Source of the DNA: UBA1181 sp045226255
GTDB lineage: Bacteria > Bacteroidota > Bacteroidia > Bacteroidales > Paludibacteraceae
Length of the DNA: 43,002 bases
Reading direction: 5' to 3'
Assembly (NCBI GenBank): GCA_045226255.1
Contig: JBGVCG010000034.1
Span: forward strand, 1-43,002
Each line of letters starts with the position of its first letter. Positions within the stretch are counted from its first letter, which is position 1. This document shows positions 7,499 through 16,467 of this stretch, piece after piece. Below the pieces are notes generated by a model. It was not told the DNA's origin. It did not search any database and saw only the letters and a program-made list of their open reading frames with translations. The translations under genes were made by a program, and so were the position numbers.

Positions 7499-9436
7499 AT
7501 GATTTCTGTAGATAAGCTGACGATTCGATTCGGGAGCGTCACGTTGTTCAATGATATTTCCTATGTGGTGAACCCTAAGGACAAGATTGCCTTAGTCGGT
7601 AAGAATGGTGCGGGCAAGAGTACGATGCTGAAGGTCTTTGCGGGGCTACAGCCTGCGACGAGCGGAAGCGTCTCTGTGCCGAAGGATGTCACGATCGGTT
7701 ATTTGCCGCAGCACATGATCCACAACGATGGTGTCACAGTCATGGAGGAGGCGGAGAAGGCTTTCTCCGATATCTTCGAGCTCCAAAAGGAGATTGAACG
7801 CATGACGGTGGAGCTGGCCGAAAGAACCGATTATGAGTCTGCCTCCTACCAACAACTGATAGAGCGCCTGACGCACGCCAATGAGCGCCTGGACATGATG
7901 GGCGTGAACAACTTCAAGGGTGAGGTGGAGAAGACCCTCTTGGGCCTCGGCTTCGTCCGCTCCGATTTCACCCGCCAGACGAGCGAGTTCAGCGGTGGCT
8001 GGCGTATGCGTATCGAATTGGCCAAGATCCTACTGAAACGTCCAGATGTCCTCCTGTTGGACGAGCCGACCAACCACCTCGACATAGAGTCCATCCAATG
8101 GTTGGAGGAGTTCCTCAAATCGAGCGGTAGCGCCGTCATTTTGGTGTCGCACGACCGTGCCTTCATCGATGCGGTCACGAACCGTACCATAGAGATCTCT
8201 TTAGGCAAGATATACGATTACAAGGTATCCTATTCCAAATACGTGGAGTTGCGCAAAGAGCGCCGCGAGCAGCAGTTGAGGGCATACGAGAACCAGCAGA
8301 AGCAGATACAAGACACGGAAGACTTCATCGAACGCTTCCGTTACAAGGCTACCAAGTCCAACCAGGTGCAGTCGCGCATCAAGCAGTTGGAGAAGCTGGA
8401 TATCATCGAGGTGGACGAGGAGGATAACTCCGCCCTGCACCTGAAGTTCCCGCCGGCGCCCCATTCCGGCACTATCACCGTTGAGGCGCAGCACCTGACG
8501 AAACGATATGGTGACAATGTTGTCTTGGAAGATATTGCCTTAACGATCAAACGAGGCGAGAAGGTCGCCTTCGTGGGTAAGAACGGAGAGGGTAAGTCTA
8601 CCCTGGTCAAGTGTATCATGGATCAGATCCCTTATGATGGAACCCTGAAACTGGGCCATTTGGTCAAGATAGGCTATTTTGCCCAGAACCAAGCCTCTTT
8701 GTTGGACGAGAACCTCACGGTGTTCGATACGATCGATCGTGTGGCGGTGGGGGATATCCGTACGAAGATCCGTGACATCCTAGGCGCTTTCATGTTCGGT
8801 GGCGAGGCCTCCGACAAGAAGGTGAAGGTGCTCTCGGGTGGTGAACGTACCCGTTTGGCGATGATCCGTTTGCTCTTGGAGCCGGTTAATTTCTTGGTGT
8901 TGGACGAGCCGACCAACCACTTGGACATGCGTTCGAAGGATGTGCTGAAGGATGCCATCAAGGCTTTCAACGGAACGGTTGTGGTAGTTTCCCATGATAG
9001 GGAGTTCCTGGACGGTTTGGTGGACAAGGTATATGAGTTCGGCAACCATAAGATCAAGGAGCATCTGGGAGGAATCTATGATTTCTTGCAGTCCAAGAAG
9101 ATGGCTTCCCTGCAGGAGTTGGAGCGCAAGGCGCAGCCGCAGGTGACGGAGGCGAAGGAGGTGAAGCCATCCGATAATAAGCTCTCGTATGAGGCGAAGA
9201 AGGAGTTGACGAAGAAGATCCGTAAGGCCGAGAAGGCGGTGGCTGATTCAGAGGCGGAGATCAACGCTATCGAGCAACGCATCGCGGAGATTGAGACGGA
9301 GCTGCAGAACCCTGAGAATGCGACGAACACAGCCTTGTTCGACGAGTATAAGAAGAAAAAACACGAACTGGAGCAGAAAATGTACGAGTGGGAGCTCCTT
9401 TCCGAGGAGTTGGAGACGGTGAAGGCGCAGGCCTGA
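7499..9436 (+). CDS. ABC-F family ATPase (ribosome-associated)
   Basis: A soluble tandem ABC ATPase of the ABC-F class, which works on the ribosome (translation factor or antibiotic protection), not in transport. The first ATPase domain has Walker A GKNGAGKS at 34-41, signature SGGW at 165-168 and Walker B LLLDEPTNHLD from 185. The second has GKNGEGKS at 360-367, LSGGER at 445-450 and VLDEPTNHLD near 467-476. Between them is the charged interdomain linker (about 235-310) that contacts the ribosome in this class. Residues about 570-645 form a C-terminal coiled coil like that of Uup and other housekeeping members. There are no membrane segments. The coiled coil argues for a Uup/YbiT-like housekeeping role over resistance, but I cannot separate subfamilies without a tree. 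The stop abuts the stop of the convergent nuclease gene. Confidence 0.9.
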   Translation: MISVDKLTIRFGSVTLFNDISYVVNPKDKIALVGKNGAGKSTMLKVFAGLQPATSGSVSVPKDVTIGYLPQHMIHNDGVTVMEEAEKAFSDIFELQKEIERMTVELAERTDYESASYQQLIERLTHANERLDMMGVNNFKGEVEKTLLGLGFVRSDFTRQTSEFSGGWRMRIELAKILLKRPDVLLLDEPTNHLDIESIQWLEEFLKSSGSAVILVSHDRAFIDAVTNRTIEISLGKIYDYKVSYSKYVELRKERREQQLRAYENQQKQIQDTEDFIERFRYKATKSNQVQSRIKQLEKLDIIEVDEEDNSALHLKFPPAPHSGTITVEAQHLTKRYGDNVVLEDIALTIKRGEKVAFVGKNGEGKSTLVKCIMDQIPYDGTLKLGHLVKIGYFAQNQASLLDENLTVFDTIDRVAVGDIRTKIRDILGAFMFGGEASDKKVKVLSGGERTRLAMIRLLLEPVNFLVLDEPTNHLDMRSKDVLKDAIKAFNGTVVVVSHDREFLDGLVDKVYEFGNHKIKEHLGGIYDFLQSKKMASLQELERKAQPQVTEAKEVKPSDNKLSYEAKKELTKKIRKAEKAVADSEAEINAIEQRIAEIETELQNPENATNTALFDEYKKKKHELEQKMYEWELLSEELETVKAQA

Positions 9437-10237
9437 TCACCGTTCCCATTGCGATATGTCCGTCTGCTTCTCCAACCGTCTTTCCGTGCGGTTAGGCAGC
9501 CAATCGAAGAAGTCGAATCCTGTGATCCGTTCTATATCATTCACGGAGCGGACAGCCTTTTCGTAAGGTTGTCTGTCATTGTTGTTTTCAAAGACGAAGC
9601 CTATCGCCTTCTCCTCTCCTTGCTTGAGGGAGAGCACCACTTTGAAGAAAGCGTCCGGCACGGCCACCTTGTGCCTCTTCCCAATTGTTTCAGCCTTTTT
9701 ATCCCTGAAGATCGGTCCGCATACGATGTAGATGCAACTATCCTTCATGGCCCATTTCTCCCTGCAGACGGTCTCTAAAGTGCCCCAGTCGCCCGCATTC
9801 AGTGTGGCGCTTTGCGGGCAGATGTTGGTCAGCAGAAAACACTCGTCCGCCGTGGTGGAGTCGAAGCGCATATCCGCGAAGGGCGCCATGTGTCCACGGC
9901 TCAGGTGGATGCTCGTGTGCTTCAGTTCCCCCGAGTAGTCGGAGTCTTCCACCCTGTAATCCTTCATCACCTTAGGGTCGGGCAGGAACTTGTTGCGACG
10001 TTTGACGGTGATGGTGGAGGCCTCCTCACGGGTGAGTTGCCAGGAGACCCAGTTCGGGACCAGTCGCTCCGTGTTGAAGGAGAGGGAGTAGTGTTGGTGG
10101 TCGATGACGACGCTGTTCTTCGGGCGTTGGCGCACCATCAGGTCGTTGGGTGTGCCCGCATTCTTAGGCAAGTTCAGGCACGAGTTGAGTCCCGCCAGCA
10201 GGAGGAGAAGGGATATAAGAGAAATCCTATGTTTCAT
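9437..10237 (-). CDS. DNA/RNA non-specific endonuclease (NucA/NUC1 family) lipoprotein
   Basis: A predicted envelope-anchored, metal-dependent, sequence-non-specific nuclease. I chose the start at 10237 because the 266-residue product then begins with a compact lipoprotein signal ending in the lipobox LNSC (Cys20); an upstream in-frame ATG at 10276 lies inside a terminator hairpin. The catalytic motif is SRGHMAP with His116, where the usual DRGH has Ser in place of Asp. The metal-binding region TNICPQSATLNAGDW (about 137-151) carries the conserved Asn147. Extracellular nucleases of this family digest environmental DNA for nutrition or clear DNA from the cell surface. Only eight bases separate the T-run of the upstream terminator from the ATG, so expression probably depends on read-through or on a promoter within the ompP1-like gene. 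Confidence 0.88.
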   Translation of the reverse strand: MKHRISLISLLLLLAGLNSCLNLPKNAGTPNDLMVRQRPKNSVVIDHQHYSLSFNTERLVPNWVSWQLTREEASTITVKRRNKFLPDPKVMKDYRVEDSDYSGELKHTSIHLSRGHMAPFADMRFDSTTADECFLLTNICPQSATLNAGDWGTLETVCREKWAMKDSCIYIVCGPIFRDKKAETIGKRHKVAVPDAFFKVVLSLKQGEEKAIGFVFENNNDRQPYEKAVRSVNDIERITGFDFFDWLPNRTERRLEKQTDISQWER

Positions 10238-10244
10238 GATGATT

Positions 10245-10284
10245 GAAAAAAGGAAAGGCGCATTGTACGATGACAATGCGCCTT
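10245..10284 (-). terminator. Rho-independent terminator between the OmpP1-like and nuclease genes
   Basis: A perfect 12-bp stem (AAGGCGCATTGT with ACAATGCGCCTT, 10255-10284) with a 6-base loop is followed on the minus strand by TCCTTTTTT. It ends the porin message only 8 bases before the nuclease ATG. Confidence 0.85.
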
Positions 10285-10304
10285 GGGATAGTTACGTTAT
10301 TGAT

Positions 10305-11699
10305 TTAAAATCTCCATCCGAAGGTGGCGATGATGTTACGAGTTTTCAGATTCTCCTTCTTTGCGAACTCTGTAGCGCCCAGAGGGAGAGAAGGGTAGAG
10401 GACGCTCTTCTCGTTGTGGAAGGCGTAAGCCAAGTCACAATAGAAGTGTTCTCCCTTATAACCTGCACCACCCGTCACGTAGATGGATTGTTGAGGAAGG
10501 GTGATGATTCTGAAGTTGAGGGTATTCTCCGCCTCTTCCGTCTCTATTGGGCTAGAAGAGAAGGCCGTACCCAAGCGGAGGAAGAAACCGTCCACTACCT
10601 GGAGCTCAGCACCCGCCTTGATTGTGTGGACTTGATTCATTTGATCTTCCGCTACATCACTTACATCGTCGATTTCGATGTCGTCAGCCTTCATGCGAAT
10701 CTTTTTGAAGTTTTCGAATTGATAGTCGATATCAACCAAAGCCTTCTTTCCGATGACAAAACCCACACCAGTCTTGAATTTGAGAGGGGTTCTGAACTCA
10801 TAGAAGAAATCGCCTCCGTAATCATCAATGACAGGGTTATAACCGTCGCTACCCAATTCCAGCTTAGCGTAGTCTGTGATGTCATAGAACGTTGGTGTTT
10901 CGAAAGATGCACCGATTCTGACTTCATCGATTGGACGTACGATGGCGCCTATTCTGAAGTTGAAGCCGTGAGCTCTTGCGTCATAGTAGTTGTCCATGTA
11001 CCAATGGTCCTCAGGCTCAGAAGGAAGAGTGCTCTCGTCGTACACAGCAGTTTGTTTGTACTCGATGGTGTTGATGCCGAAAGCCGCACCCACGTAGACC
11101 AAGTTGCTGATGTTCAAACCATAGGCGAAGTCCCACTGTCCCACGTGACCTTTCTCCATCAATGTGTATTTCCTCAACACATCGCCCGTACCAAAGATTG
11201 AATATCCATTTTCGTCAAGAAGGTTCACTTCTGTCGCATATCCGTAGTGGAGGTTGTCTGGTCCCGCATTTCCGAATTTGTCGGTCAGTGAGACGCTTGT
11301 CCGCTCATCTCTTTGACGAGTGTATCTTGAGTAGTTATTCAATCTGTTGTAGTTGATGCCTAGCGAGGAGGTGATATAGCCGTGTTTGTTCTTCTTGCTT
11401 CCGAAGTTGAGGATGAAAGCGAAGTTGTCCAAAGCAGCCTTAACATCTCCGTTGTTGTTGATGTAGATACTTGGGGAGAAGGTGAGTTCCTTGCTCCTGT
11501 ATACACCCAACGCCGCCGGATTGTCCTTGATGGCGGATGAGTTGCCCCCCAGGGCGGTGAAAGCACCCGCCATACCAGTGTACCGTGCCGTACCCAAAAC
11601 AGGGTTCGTCTGGCTTAATCTTAGGCCATCGTATGCATTCTGTGAGAATGCTAAACCTGCAAGTGCAGCGAAGCCCATTGTCAACAATAATCTTTTCAT
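10305..11699 (-). CDS. OmpP1/FadL/TodX-family outer-membrane beta-barrel
   Basis: A 464-residue outer-membrane transporter-like barrel of the OmpP1/FadL family, which takes up long-chain fatty acids and other hydrophobic molecules. A signal peptide covers about 1-19 (cleavage near FSQ). The N-terminal plug-like segment has the family pattern GTARYTGMAGAFTALGGNSSAIKDNPA (about 37-63). The body has alternating strands rich in aromatic residues, and the chain ends in ATFGWRF, a terminal Phe as required for BAM recognition. The PorV type IX secretion protein belongs to the same superfamily, but I have no motif that would assign this one to it. It lies 52 bases after a secreted repeat protein and is probably co-transcribed with it; a terminator follows. 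Confidence 0.85.
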   Translation of the reverse strand: MKRLLLTMGFAALAGLAFSQNAYDGLRLSQTNPVLGTARYTGMAGAFTALGGNSSAIKDNPAALGVYRSKELTFSPSIYINNNGDVKAALDNFAFILNFGSKKNKHGYITSSLGINYNRLNNYSRYTRQRDERTSVSLTDKFGNAGPDNLHYGYATEVNLLDENGYSIFGTGDVLRKYTLMEKGHVGQWDFAYGLNISNLVYVGAAFGINTIEYKQTAVYDESTLPSEPEDHWYMDNYYDARAHGFNFRIGAIVRPIDEVRIGASFETPTFYDITDYAKLELGSDGYNPVIDDYGGDFFYEFRTPLKFKTGVGFVIGKKALVDIDYQFENFKKIRMKADDIEIDDVSDVAEDQMNQVHTIKAGAELQVVDGFFLRLGTAFSSSPIETEEAENTLNFRIITLPQQSIYVTGGAGYKGEHFYCDLAYAFHNEKSVLYPSLPLGATEFAKKENLKTRNIIATFGWRF

Positions 11700-11751
11700 G
11701 TCTATATTTTTTTAATTTTTAATTCAAACGATTAACTCATTAAGCTTAGTG

Positions 11752-12822
11752 TCATCTGCGTCCACCACCGCTGCGTCCGCCTCCACTATGTCCGCCTCCG
11801 CTGTATCCTCCGGATGAGCGTCCGCTGGATGAAGGGGAAGAATAGCTGGATCTGGAAGAACCGCTGTTGCTGCTGCGAGTGGAGCTGCCGCTTCTCATGG
11901 AAGAACCGCTGTTGCTGCTGCGGGATGAGCTGTTGCTCCAACCGCTGTTGCTGCTACGAGAGGAGTTGCTGCTTCTTACGGAAGAACCGCTGTTGCTGCT
12001 GCGAGTAGAGCTGTTGCTTCTTACGGAAGAACCGCTGTTGCTGCTGCGAGTGGAGCTGTTGCTTCTTATGGAAGAACCACTGTTGCTGCTGCGGGTGGAA
12101 ACATTGCCCCTACGTACGGAAGTGCCTCTGTTAACTGATCCGCTGGAAGCGCTGTTCCTGATCACACGGGTACCGCTGTTCCTGATCTTGTTCTCGCCCC
12201 TTACGACGTGGTGCGGCGTAACTATGCGGCGATGAGCTGGAGCGTGGTGCCAGTAGTGTGGACGTGGATGATGGTAGTATCCCCATCCGTATCCGTAGTA
12301 GCCCCAGTATGGATCCCAGTGGTAACGATAATAAGGCCAAGAGTAGTACCCTACGTAGTAAGGTCTTCCCCAATAATATCCGTAGTAAGGATAGGAGTTG
12401 ATGTAGACGGTCGTTGTGGTCGGAGAATCTGACCCTTCAACCTCATCAATGGTGTACATCGGGATGCCTGCATCGTGGAAACGATTCAGCCTTTCGGTGT
12501 AAGTGTAATCATCACCTTTCTCAACCATGACGGTATCCGTGTAGAACTCTCCACCTGCGATGGACGGATCCTCGACAAAGATCGTGTCATCGTTGACGCG
12601 GACGTTTTGCTGCTGCTTCGTCTTGAGCACCATGGTTTGGTATTGAGCCTTCTTTTGAGCCTCTTCCCTCTCCTTGGCTAACTTCTCCGCACGGGCTGCC
12701 TCTTCTTCCGCTTCCTTGTCTGCATCCTCTGAATTGTAGTAGATGTCATCAACTACAGCGAAGGCATTGTACGGCAGGAATGTGATTCCCAACACGTAGA
12801 ACAATAATTTTAGAATTTTCAT
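11752..12822 (-). CDS. Secreted low-complexity protein with Tyr/Trp-rich and Ser/Arg/Asn repeats
   Basis: I do not recognise a family. The 356-residue product has a signal peptide (about 1-22, cleavage at AFA), then a charged coiled-coil-like part rich in Glu, Lys and Ala (about 30-65). Near residues 140-205 follows an aromatic stretch dense in Tyr, Trp, Gly and His. The C-terminal 150 residues are Ser/Arg/Asn/Gly repeats of about 15 residues (SVRSNSSTRSSNSGS) ending in GGGHSGGGRSGGGRR. Such composition fits an unstructured, positively charged surface or matrix protein. A GGAGGG sequence 8 bases before the ATG is a real Shine-Dalgarno-like site, which is unusual here. A -7 box TATCTTTG lies upstream at 12881-12888. 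It probably shares a transcript with the porin gene. Confidence 0.8.
   Translation of the reverse strand: MKILKLLFYVLGITFLPYNAFAVVDDIYYNSEDADKEAEEEAARAEKLAKEREEAQKKAQYQTMVLKTKQQQNVRVNDDTIFVEDPSIAGGEFYTDTVMVEKGDDYTYTERLNRFHDAGIPMYTIDEVEGSDSPTTTTVYINSYPYYGYYWGRPYYVGYYSWPYYRYHWDPYWGYYGYGWGYYHHPRPHYWHHAPAHRRIVTPHHVVRGENKIRNSGTRVIRNSASSGSVNRGTSVRRGNVSTRSSNSGSSIRSNSSTRSSNSGSSVRSNSSTRSSNSGSSVRSSNSSRSSNSGWSNSSSRSSNSGSSMRSGSSTRSSNSGSSRSSYSSPSSSGRSSGGYSGGGHSGGGRSGGGRR
11850..12100 (-). repeat. 45-bp coding tandem repeat
   Basis: About five degenerate copies of a 45-base unit encode the 15-residue repeat SxRSNSSTRSSNSGS. Neighbouring copies are nearly identical at DNA level, so copy number could change by slippage or recombination without a frameshift. 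Confidence 0.7.
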
Positions 12823-12880
12823 GGCTTTACCCTCCTATAATTTAAATCAAAAACGTAATTTTGTATCATAAAGTTTTCGA

Positions 12881-12888
12881 CAAAGATA
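12881..12888 (-). promoter_or_regulatory. Promoter -7 box for the low-complexity protein/porin genes
   Basis: CAAAGATA on the plus strand reads TATCTTTG on the minus strand, matching TAnnTTTG. The start codon is about 58 bases downstream. The -33 position holds only a partial TTTC. Confidence 0.55.
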
Positions 12889-13016
12889 TGAAAAAATATC
12901 TTATTGAAAGCATCGTCCCTTTATTTCAACGTACCGAAGATATGAAGATATATTCTTTGTCGCAAGTGATGTGGACGAATAACCTTTTTTTATCGACGAA
13001 TTAATGCTTTTGAACG

Positions 13017-13856
13017 ATGAAGTACATTGAAGTCCATTTCTCTTTTTCTTCTGGTGAAGATTATGTTAAAGATTTGTTATCCAATGAATTAGGTGATTTG
13101 GGCTTCGAGAGCTTCTCCTCGGACGATGAGGGATTGGTCGGATATATCCAGGCTCCCCTTTTCGACGAATCCGCCTTGAAGAACGCCTTGTCGGACTTCT
13201 CTTTCGACCCGAATGTACGCTTCGAGGCTAAGGCCGCGGAGGACAAGGACTGGAACGAGGAGTGGGAGAAGAATTACTTCCAACCTATCGTCATCGGCGA
13301 CGAGTGCGTGGTGCACGGCTCCTTCCATAAGGATGTGCCGACTGCTAAATACGACATCGTGATCAATCCTAAGATGGCCTTCGGTACGGGCTATCATGCG
13401 ACGACGACCCTTATGATGAGGGCACTGCTCCGCCTCGACGTGAAGGGCAAACGATTGCTGGACATGGGGTGCGGAACGGCTATCCTCGCTATCCTCGCTG
13501 CTAAAAAGGGAGCTACGGATGTGGTCGGCATCGACATCGACGAATGGGCCTATGAGAACGCGAAGGAGAACATCGTCATGAACGGAACGCCTGACATCGA
13601 GTTGAGGCTGGGTGGCGCGGAGGCGCTGAAAACGGAGACTTTCGATGTGGTCTTGGCTAATATTAACCGAAATATATTGTTGCAGGATATCCGCCATTAT
13701 GTGGAAAGGATGCGGAGTGGTTCCCTCCTGTTCCTGAGTGGTTTCTACGAGTCTGATATCCCTGTCATCGAAGAGGAGACGGCTAAGTATGGGTTGAGGA
13801 AACTTTCCTACGAAATGCAGAACGATTGGGTGGCCGTCCAATTTGAAAAAGTCTGA
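13017..13856 (+). CDS. prmA: Ribosomal protein L11 methyltransferase
   Basis: A cytosolic S-adenosylmethionine-dependent enzyme that trimethylates ribosomal protein L11. The N-terminal part (about 1-125) is the L11-recognition region with DWNEEWEKNYFQPI. The Rossmann domain has MAFGTGYHATT (about 119-129), the SAM motif LLDMGCGTAILAI (about 145-157), the acidic VVGIDIDEWA and the target-site motif VLANINRN. At 279 residues it is slightly shorter than the E. coli enzyme (293). It appears to head a long operon; a near-consensus -7 (TATTCTTTG, 12951-12959) lies upstream but has one extra spacer base. The next gene begins 34 bases later. Confidence 0.93.
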   Translation: MKYIEVHFSFSSGEDYVKDLLSNELGDLGFESFSSDDEGLVGYIQAPLFDESALKNALSDFSFDPNVRFEAKAAEDKDWNEEWEKNYFQPIVIGDECVVHGSFHKDVPTAKYDIVINPKMAFGTGYHATTTLMMRALLRLDVKGKRLLDMGCGTAILAILAAKKGATDVVGIDIDEWAYENAKENIVMNGTPDIELRLGGAEALKTETFDVVLANINRNILLQDIRHYVERMRSGSLLFLSGFYESDIPVIEEETAKYGLRKLSYEMQNDWVAVQFEKV

Positions 13857-13890
13857 TGCTTAATGTTTTATATATAAAAACCTAACTGTT

Positions 13891-16461
13891 ATGATGCAAA
13901 CAAATTCACAATTGGAGCTTGCCTACCGGGTGATACGGGAGACAAACTCGAATCTGTTCCTGACCGGTAAGGCGGGAACGGGTAAGACAACTTTTCTGAA
14001 ACGACTGAAGGAGGAGTCGCCTAAACGTATGGTCGTGGTGGCGCCGACGGGCGTGGCGGCCATCAATGCGGGTGGCGTGACCATCCACTCGTTTTTCCAA
14101 ATCCCTTTCGGTCCCTATCTGCCTGGACAAAAGAGCCTCACCAAGGAGGTGAGCAAACTGAGAAAGGAAAAACTGAATATCATGCGCACGCTGGACCTGC
14201 TGGTGATCGACGAGATCAGTATGGTCCGCGCGGATCTGCTGGACTGCGTCGACGATGTCCTGCGGAGGGTGCGACGCTCTACCTCCCCTTTCGGAGGTGT
14301 ACAATTGCTGATGATCGGCGACACGCAACAGCTGACGCCTGTCGTGAAGGATGATGAGTGGGCCATGCTGCATGAGGTCTATGATACGCCCTATTTCTTT
14401 TCCAGCCGGGCGTTGCGCGGGACGAACTTCTCCTGCGTGGAGCTGAAGCAGGTCTTCCGCCAGGAGGATGAGGCTTTTGTCGCCCTCTTGAACAAAATAC
14501 GTGACAACCAGGTGGACGACAAGACCCTCGCCGAGCTGAACAAGCGCTATCTTCCTCATTTCAATCCGGACGATAGCGAGGGCTATATCCGCCTGACTAC
14601 CCATAATGCGGTGGCGCAACGTCTCAATGAGGCGAAGCTCTCCGCCCTGAAGACGAAAGCCTACACTTTTAAGGCGAAGATAGAGGGTACCTTCCCTGAG
14701 TATGCGTACCCTACGGATGCGGAGCTGGTGCTGAAGGAGAATGCGCAGGTGATGTTCATCAAGAATGATTCTTCCCCTGAGAAAAGATATTACAACGGAA
14801 AGGTCGGCGTGGTGAAAAGCATTGACGGTGAGGATATTGTGGTGGAGGACCGCCAGACGGGTGACCTGATCACCGTGGGACGTGAGTCTTGGGAGAATAT
14901 GCGCTATGAACTGAATAAGACGACGAACGAGATAGAGGAGAAGGTGGATGGTCTCTTCGAGCAATATCCGCTGAAGACGGCTTGGGCGATCACGATCCAC
15001 AAGAGCCAGGGTCTCACCTTCGAGCGTGCCATCATCGATGCCGCCGCCTCGTTTTCGCATGGTCAGGTCTACGTGGCCTTGAGCCGCTGCAAACGGTTGG
15101 AGGGCATGGTGCTGAGTTCGCCTATATCGCTTGCCGCCATCAGACATGATAGCCGTGTCGATTTGTTCAACCAAGAGGCGGAGACGCGTGTGCCTGACAA
15201 TGATTCGCTCAAGGTCATGCACCGTGATTACTTCGTGCAGTTGGCGGAGGAACAATTCACCTTCCGTCCGATATCCGTTCCGCTCCATTCCCTTCAACGT
15301 CTGTTGGCGGAGTCTTTCTCCAAACTATACCCTGCCGTCCTTGCTTCGGTGGACGGGGCGGTGCCGGAGCTGGAGAACAAGGTGACCAGTGTCGCGACCC
15401 GTTTCGTGGCGCAAATCCGTGCCATGGCGGCGGAAAGCTCCGACGTGGACCATGACGAGCGGATCAAGGAACGTACCCAAAAGGCTGCGGCGTATTTCCT
15501 CCGTGAGTGCGAGACGATCATATCGCCCGTGCTCTCATCCTTGGCCTCCGTGCAGACGGACAACAAGGAGTTGGCGAAGCACTTCAATGATTTGCTGACC
15601 TCCCTGCAGGAGGGGTACGACGAGAAGATGGCCACGTTACGGGCTTGTGGCGAGGGCTTCTCTGTCGCTTCTTTCCTGCGGGCGAAAACCGATGCCATCG
15701 TCTCCGCTAAGGCGGATGAGGCGAGGAAGAAGGGGAAGGAGAAATATGCCTCCCTCTCGGCGGATATCCTGCATCCGGAGCTTTACGAGAGGTTGCGCGA
15801 GTGGAGGAAGGACGAGGCGGACGCGCAGAACTACCCCGCCTATATGGTGCTTGCCCAGAAGGCGCTGATCAACATAGCGAACCTGATGCCTGCGAACGAG
15901 GCGGAGCTGCTGCAGGTGCAGGGCGTCGGCAAAGGGATCGTAAGCCGTTACGGGGAGGATATCCTGGCCGTGGTGGAGGAGTGCGTGGAGCAATTCGGTT
16001 ACGAGCGCAAGCCTATGGCGGAGGCGGCGGAGAGCGTCCGTCCTCCGAAACGCACATCGGTCAATAAACGTGAGAAGGAGAAGGGTGAGTCGACGTATGA
16101 CATCACCCTGAGGATGTATAAGGCTGGGAAGACGGTGAAGGAGATCGCTAAGGAGCGTGGCTTGGTGGAAAGTACTATCGAATCCCATCTGCTCTATTGC
16201 GTGGAGCATGACGAGCTGGATGCCGAGAAGGTCTGTCCTCCGAAACGGTTGAAGGAGGTGTGCTCGTTTGTCCGTAATCATCCCGACATGGGGGTCGGCG
16301 ACCTGCGCAAGGAGTGTGACGAGCAGTACAGTTGGGCGGAGATTAGGCTGGCGTTGCTCGTGAATAAAAAGGAAACGGAGGCTGCGGAATCGTCTTGGGA
16401 AAGGTGGTGGTCTAGAGCAATCTCTTGTTATGAAATAGTGATTAATCGTATAACTAAATAA
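13891..16461 (+). CDS. Pif1/RecD-like superfamily 1 helicase with HRDC and C-terminal HTH domain
   Basis: A predicted DNA helicase. The core (1-420) has Walker A GKAGTGKTT at 26-34, APTGVAA (51-57), Walker B VIDEISM (105-111), GDTQQL (143-148), the UvrD/RecD-like motif AITIHKSQGLTFE (about 366-378) and VYVALSRCKRLEGM (about 393-406), all typical of Pif1-like enzymes. A long linker leads to an HRDC domain (about 628-700, with the helix-hairpin segment VQGVGKGIVSRYGEDIL), then an HTH_40-type domain (about 733-815, STYDITLRMYKAGKTVKEIAKERGLVESTI), the type also seen at the end of RecQ enzymes. The layout suggests a role in replication-fork or G-quadruplex maintenance. Two adjacent ATGs (13891, 13894) could both serve as start. 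It sits between prmA and a peptidase gene, six bases from the latter. Confidence 0.88.
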   Translation: MMQTNSQLELAYRVIRETNSNLFLTGKAGTGKTTFLKRLKEESPKRMVVVAPTGVAAINAGGVTIHSFFQIPFGPYLPGQKSLTKEVSKLRKEKLNIMRTLDLLVIDEISMVRADLLDCVDDVLRRVRRSTSPFGGVQLLMIGDTQQLTPVVKDDEWAMLHEVYDTPYFFSSRALRGTNFSCVELKQVFRQEDEAFVALLNKIRDNQVDDKTLAELNKRYLPHFNPDDSEGYIRLTTHNAVAQRLNEAKLSALKTKAYTFKAKIEGTFPEYAYPTDAELVLKENAQVMFIKNDSSPEKRYYNGKVGVVKSIDGEDIVVEDRQTGDLITVGRESWENMRYELNKTTNEIEEKVDGLFEQYPLKTAWAITIHKSQGLTFERAIIDAAASFSHGQVYVALSRCKRLEGMVLSSPISLAAIRHDSRVDLFNQEAETRVPDNDSLKVMHRDYFVQLAEEQFTFRPISVPLHSLQRLLAESFSKLYPAVLASVDGAVPELENKVTSVATRFVAQIRAMAAESSDVDHDERIKERTQKAAAYFLRECETIISPVLSSLASVQTDNKELAKHFNDLLTSLQEGYDEKMATLRACGEGFSVASFLRAKTDAIVSAKADEARKKGKEKYASLSADILHPELYERLREWRKDEADAQNYPAYMVLAQKALINIANLMPANEAELLQVQGVGKGIVSRYGEDILAVVEECVEQFGYERKPMAEAAESVRPPKRTSVNKREKEKGESTYDITLRMYKAGKTVKEIAKERGLVESTIESHLLYCVEHDELDAEKVCPPKRLKEVCSFVRNHPDMGVGDLRKECDEQYSWAEIRLALLVNKKETEAAESSWERWWSRAISCYEIVINRITK

Positions 16462-16467
16462 TTTGTT

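Noticed and set aside
11850..12100. CRISPR-like array, because of regularly spaced repeats
   Set aside because: The period is 45 bases with no distinct spacers, and it codes in frame for a 15-residue protein repeat.
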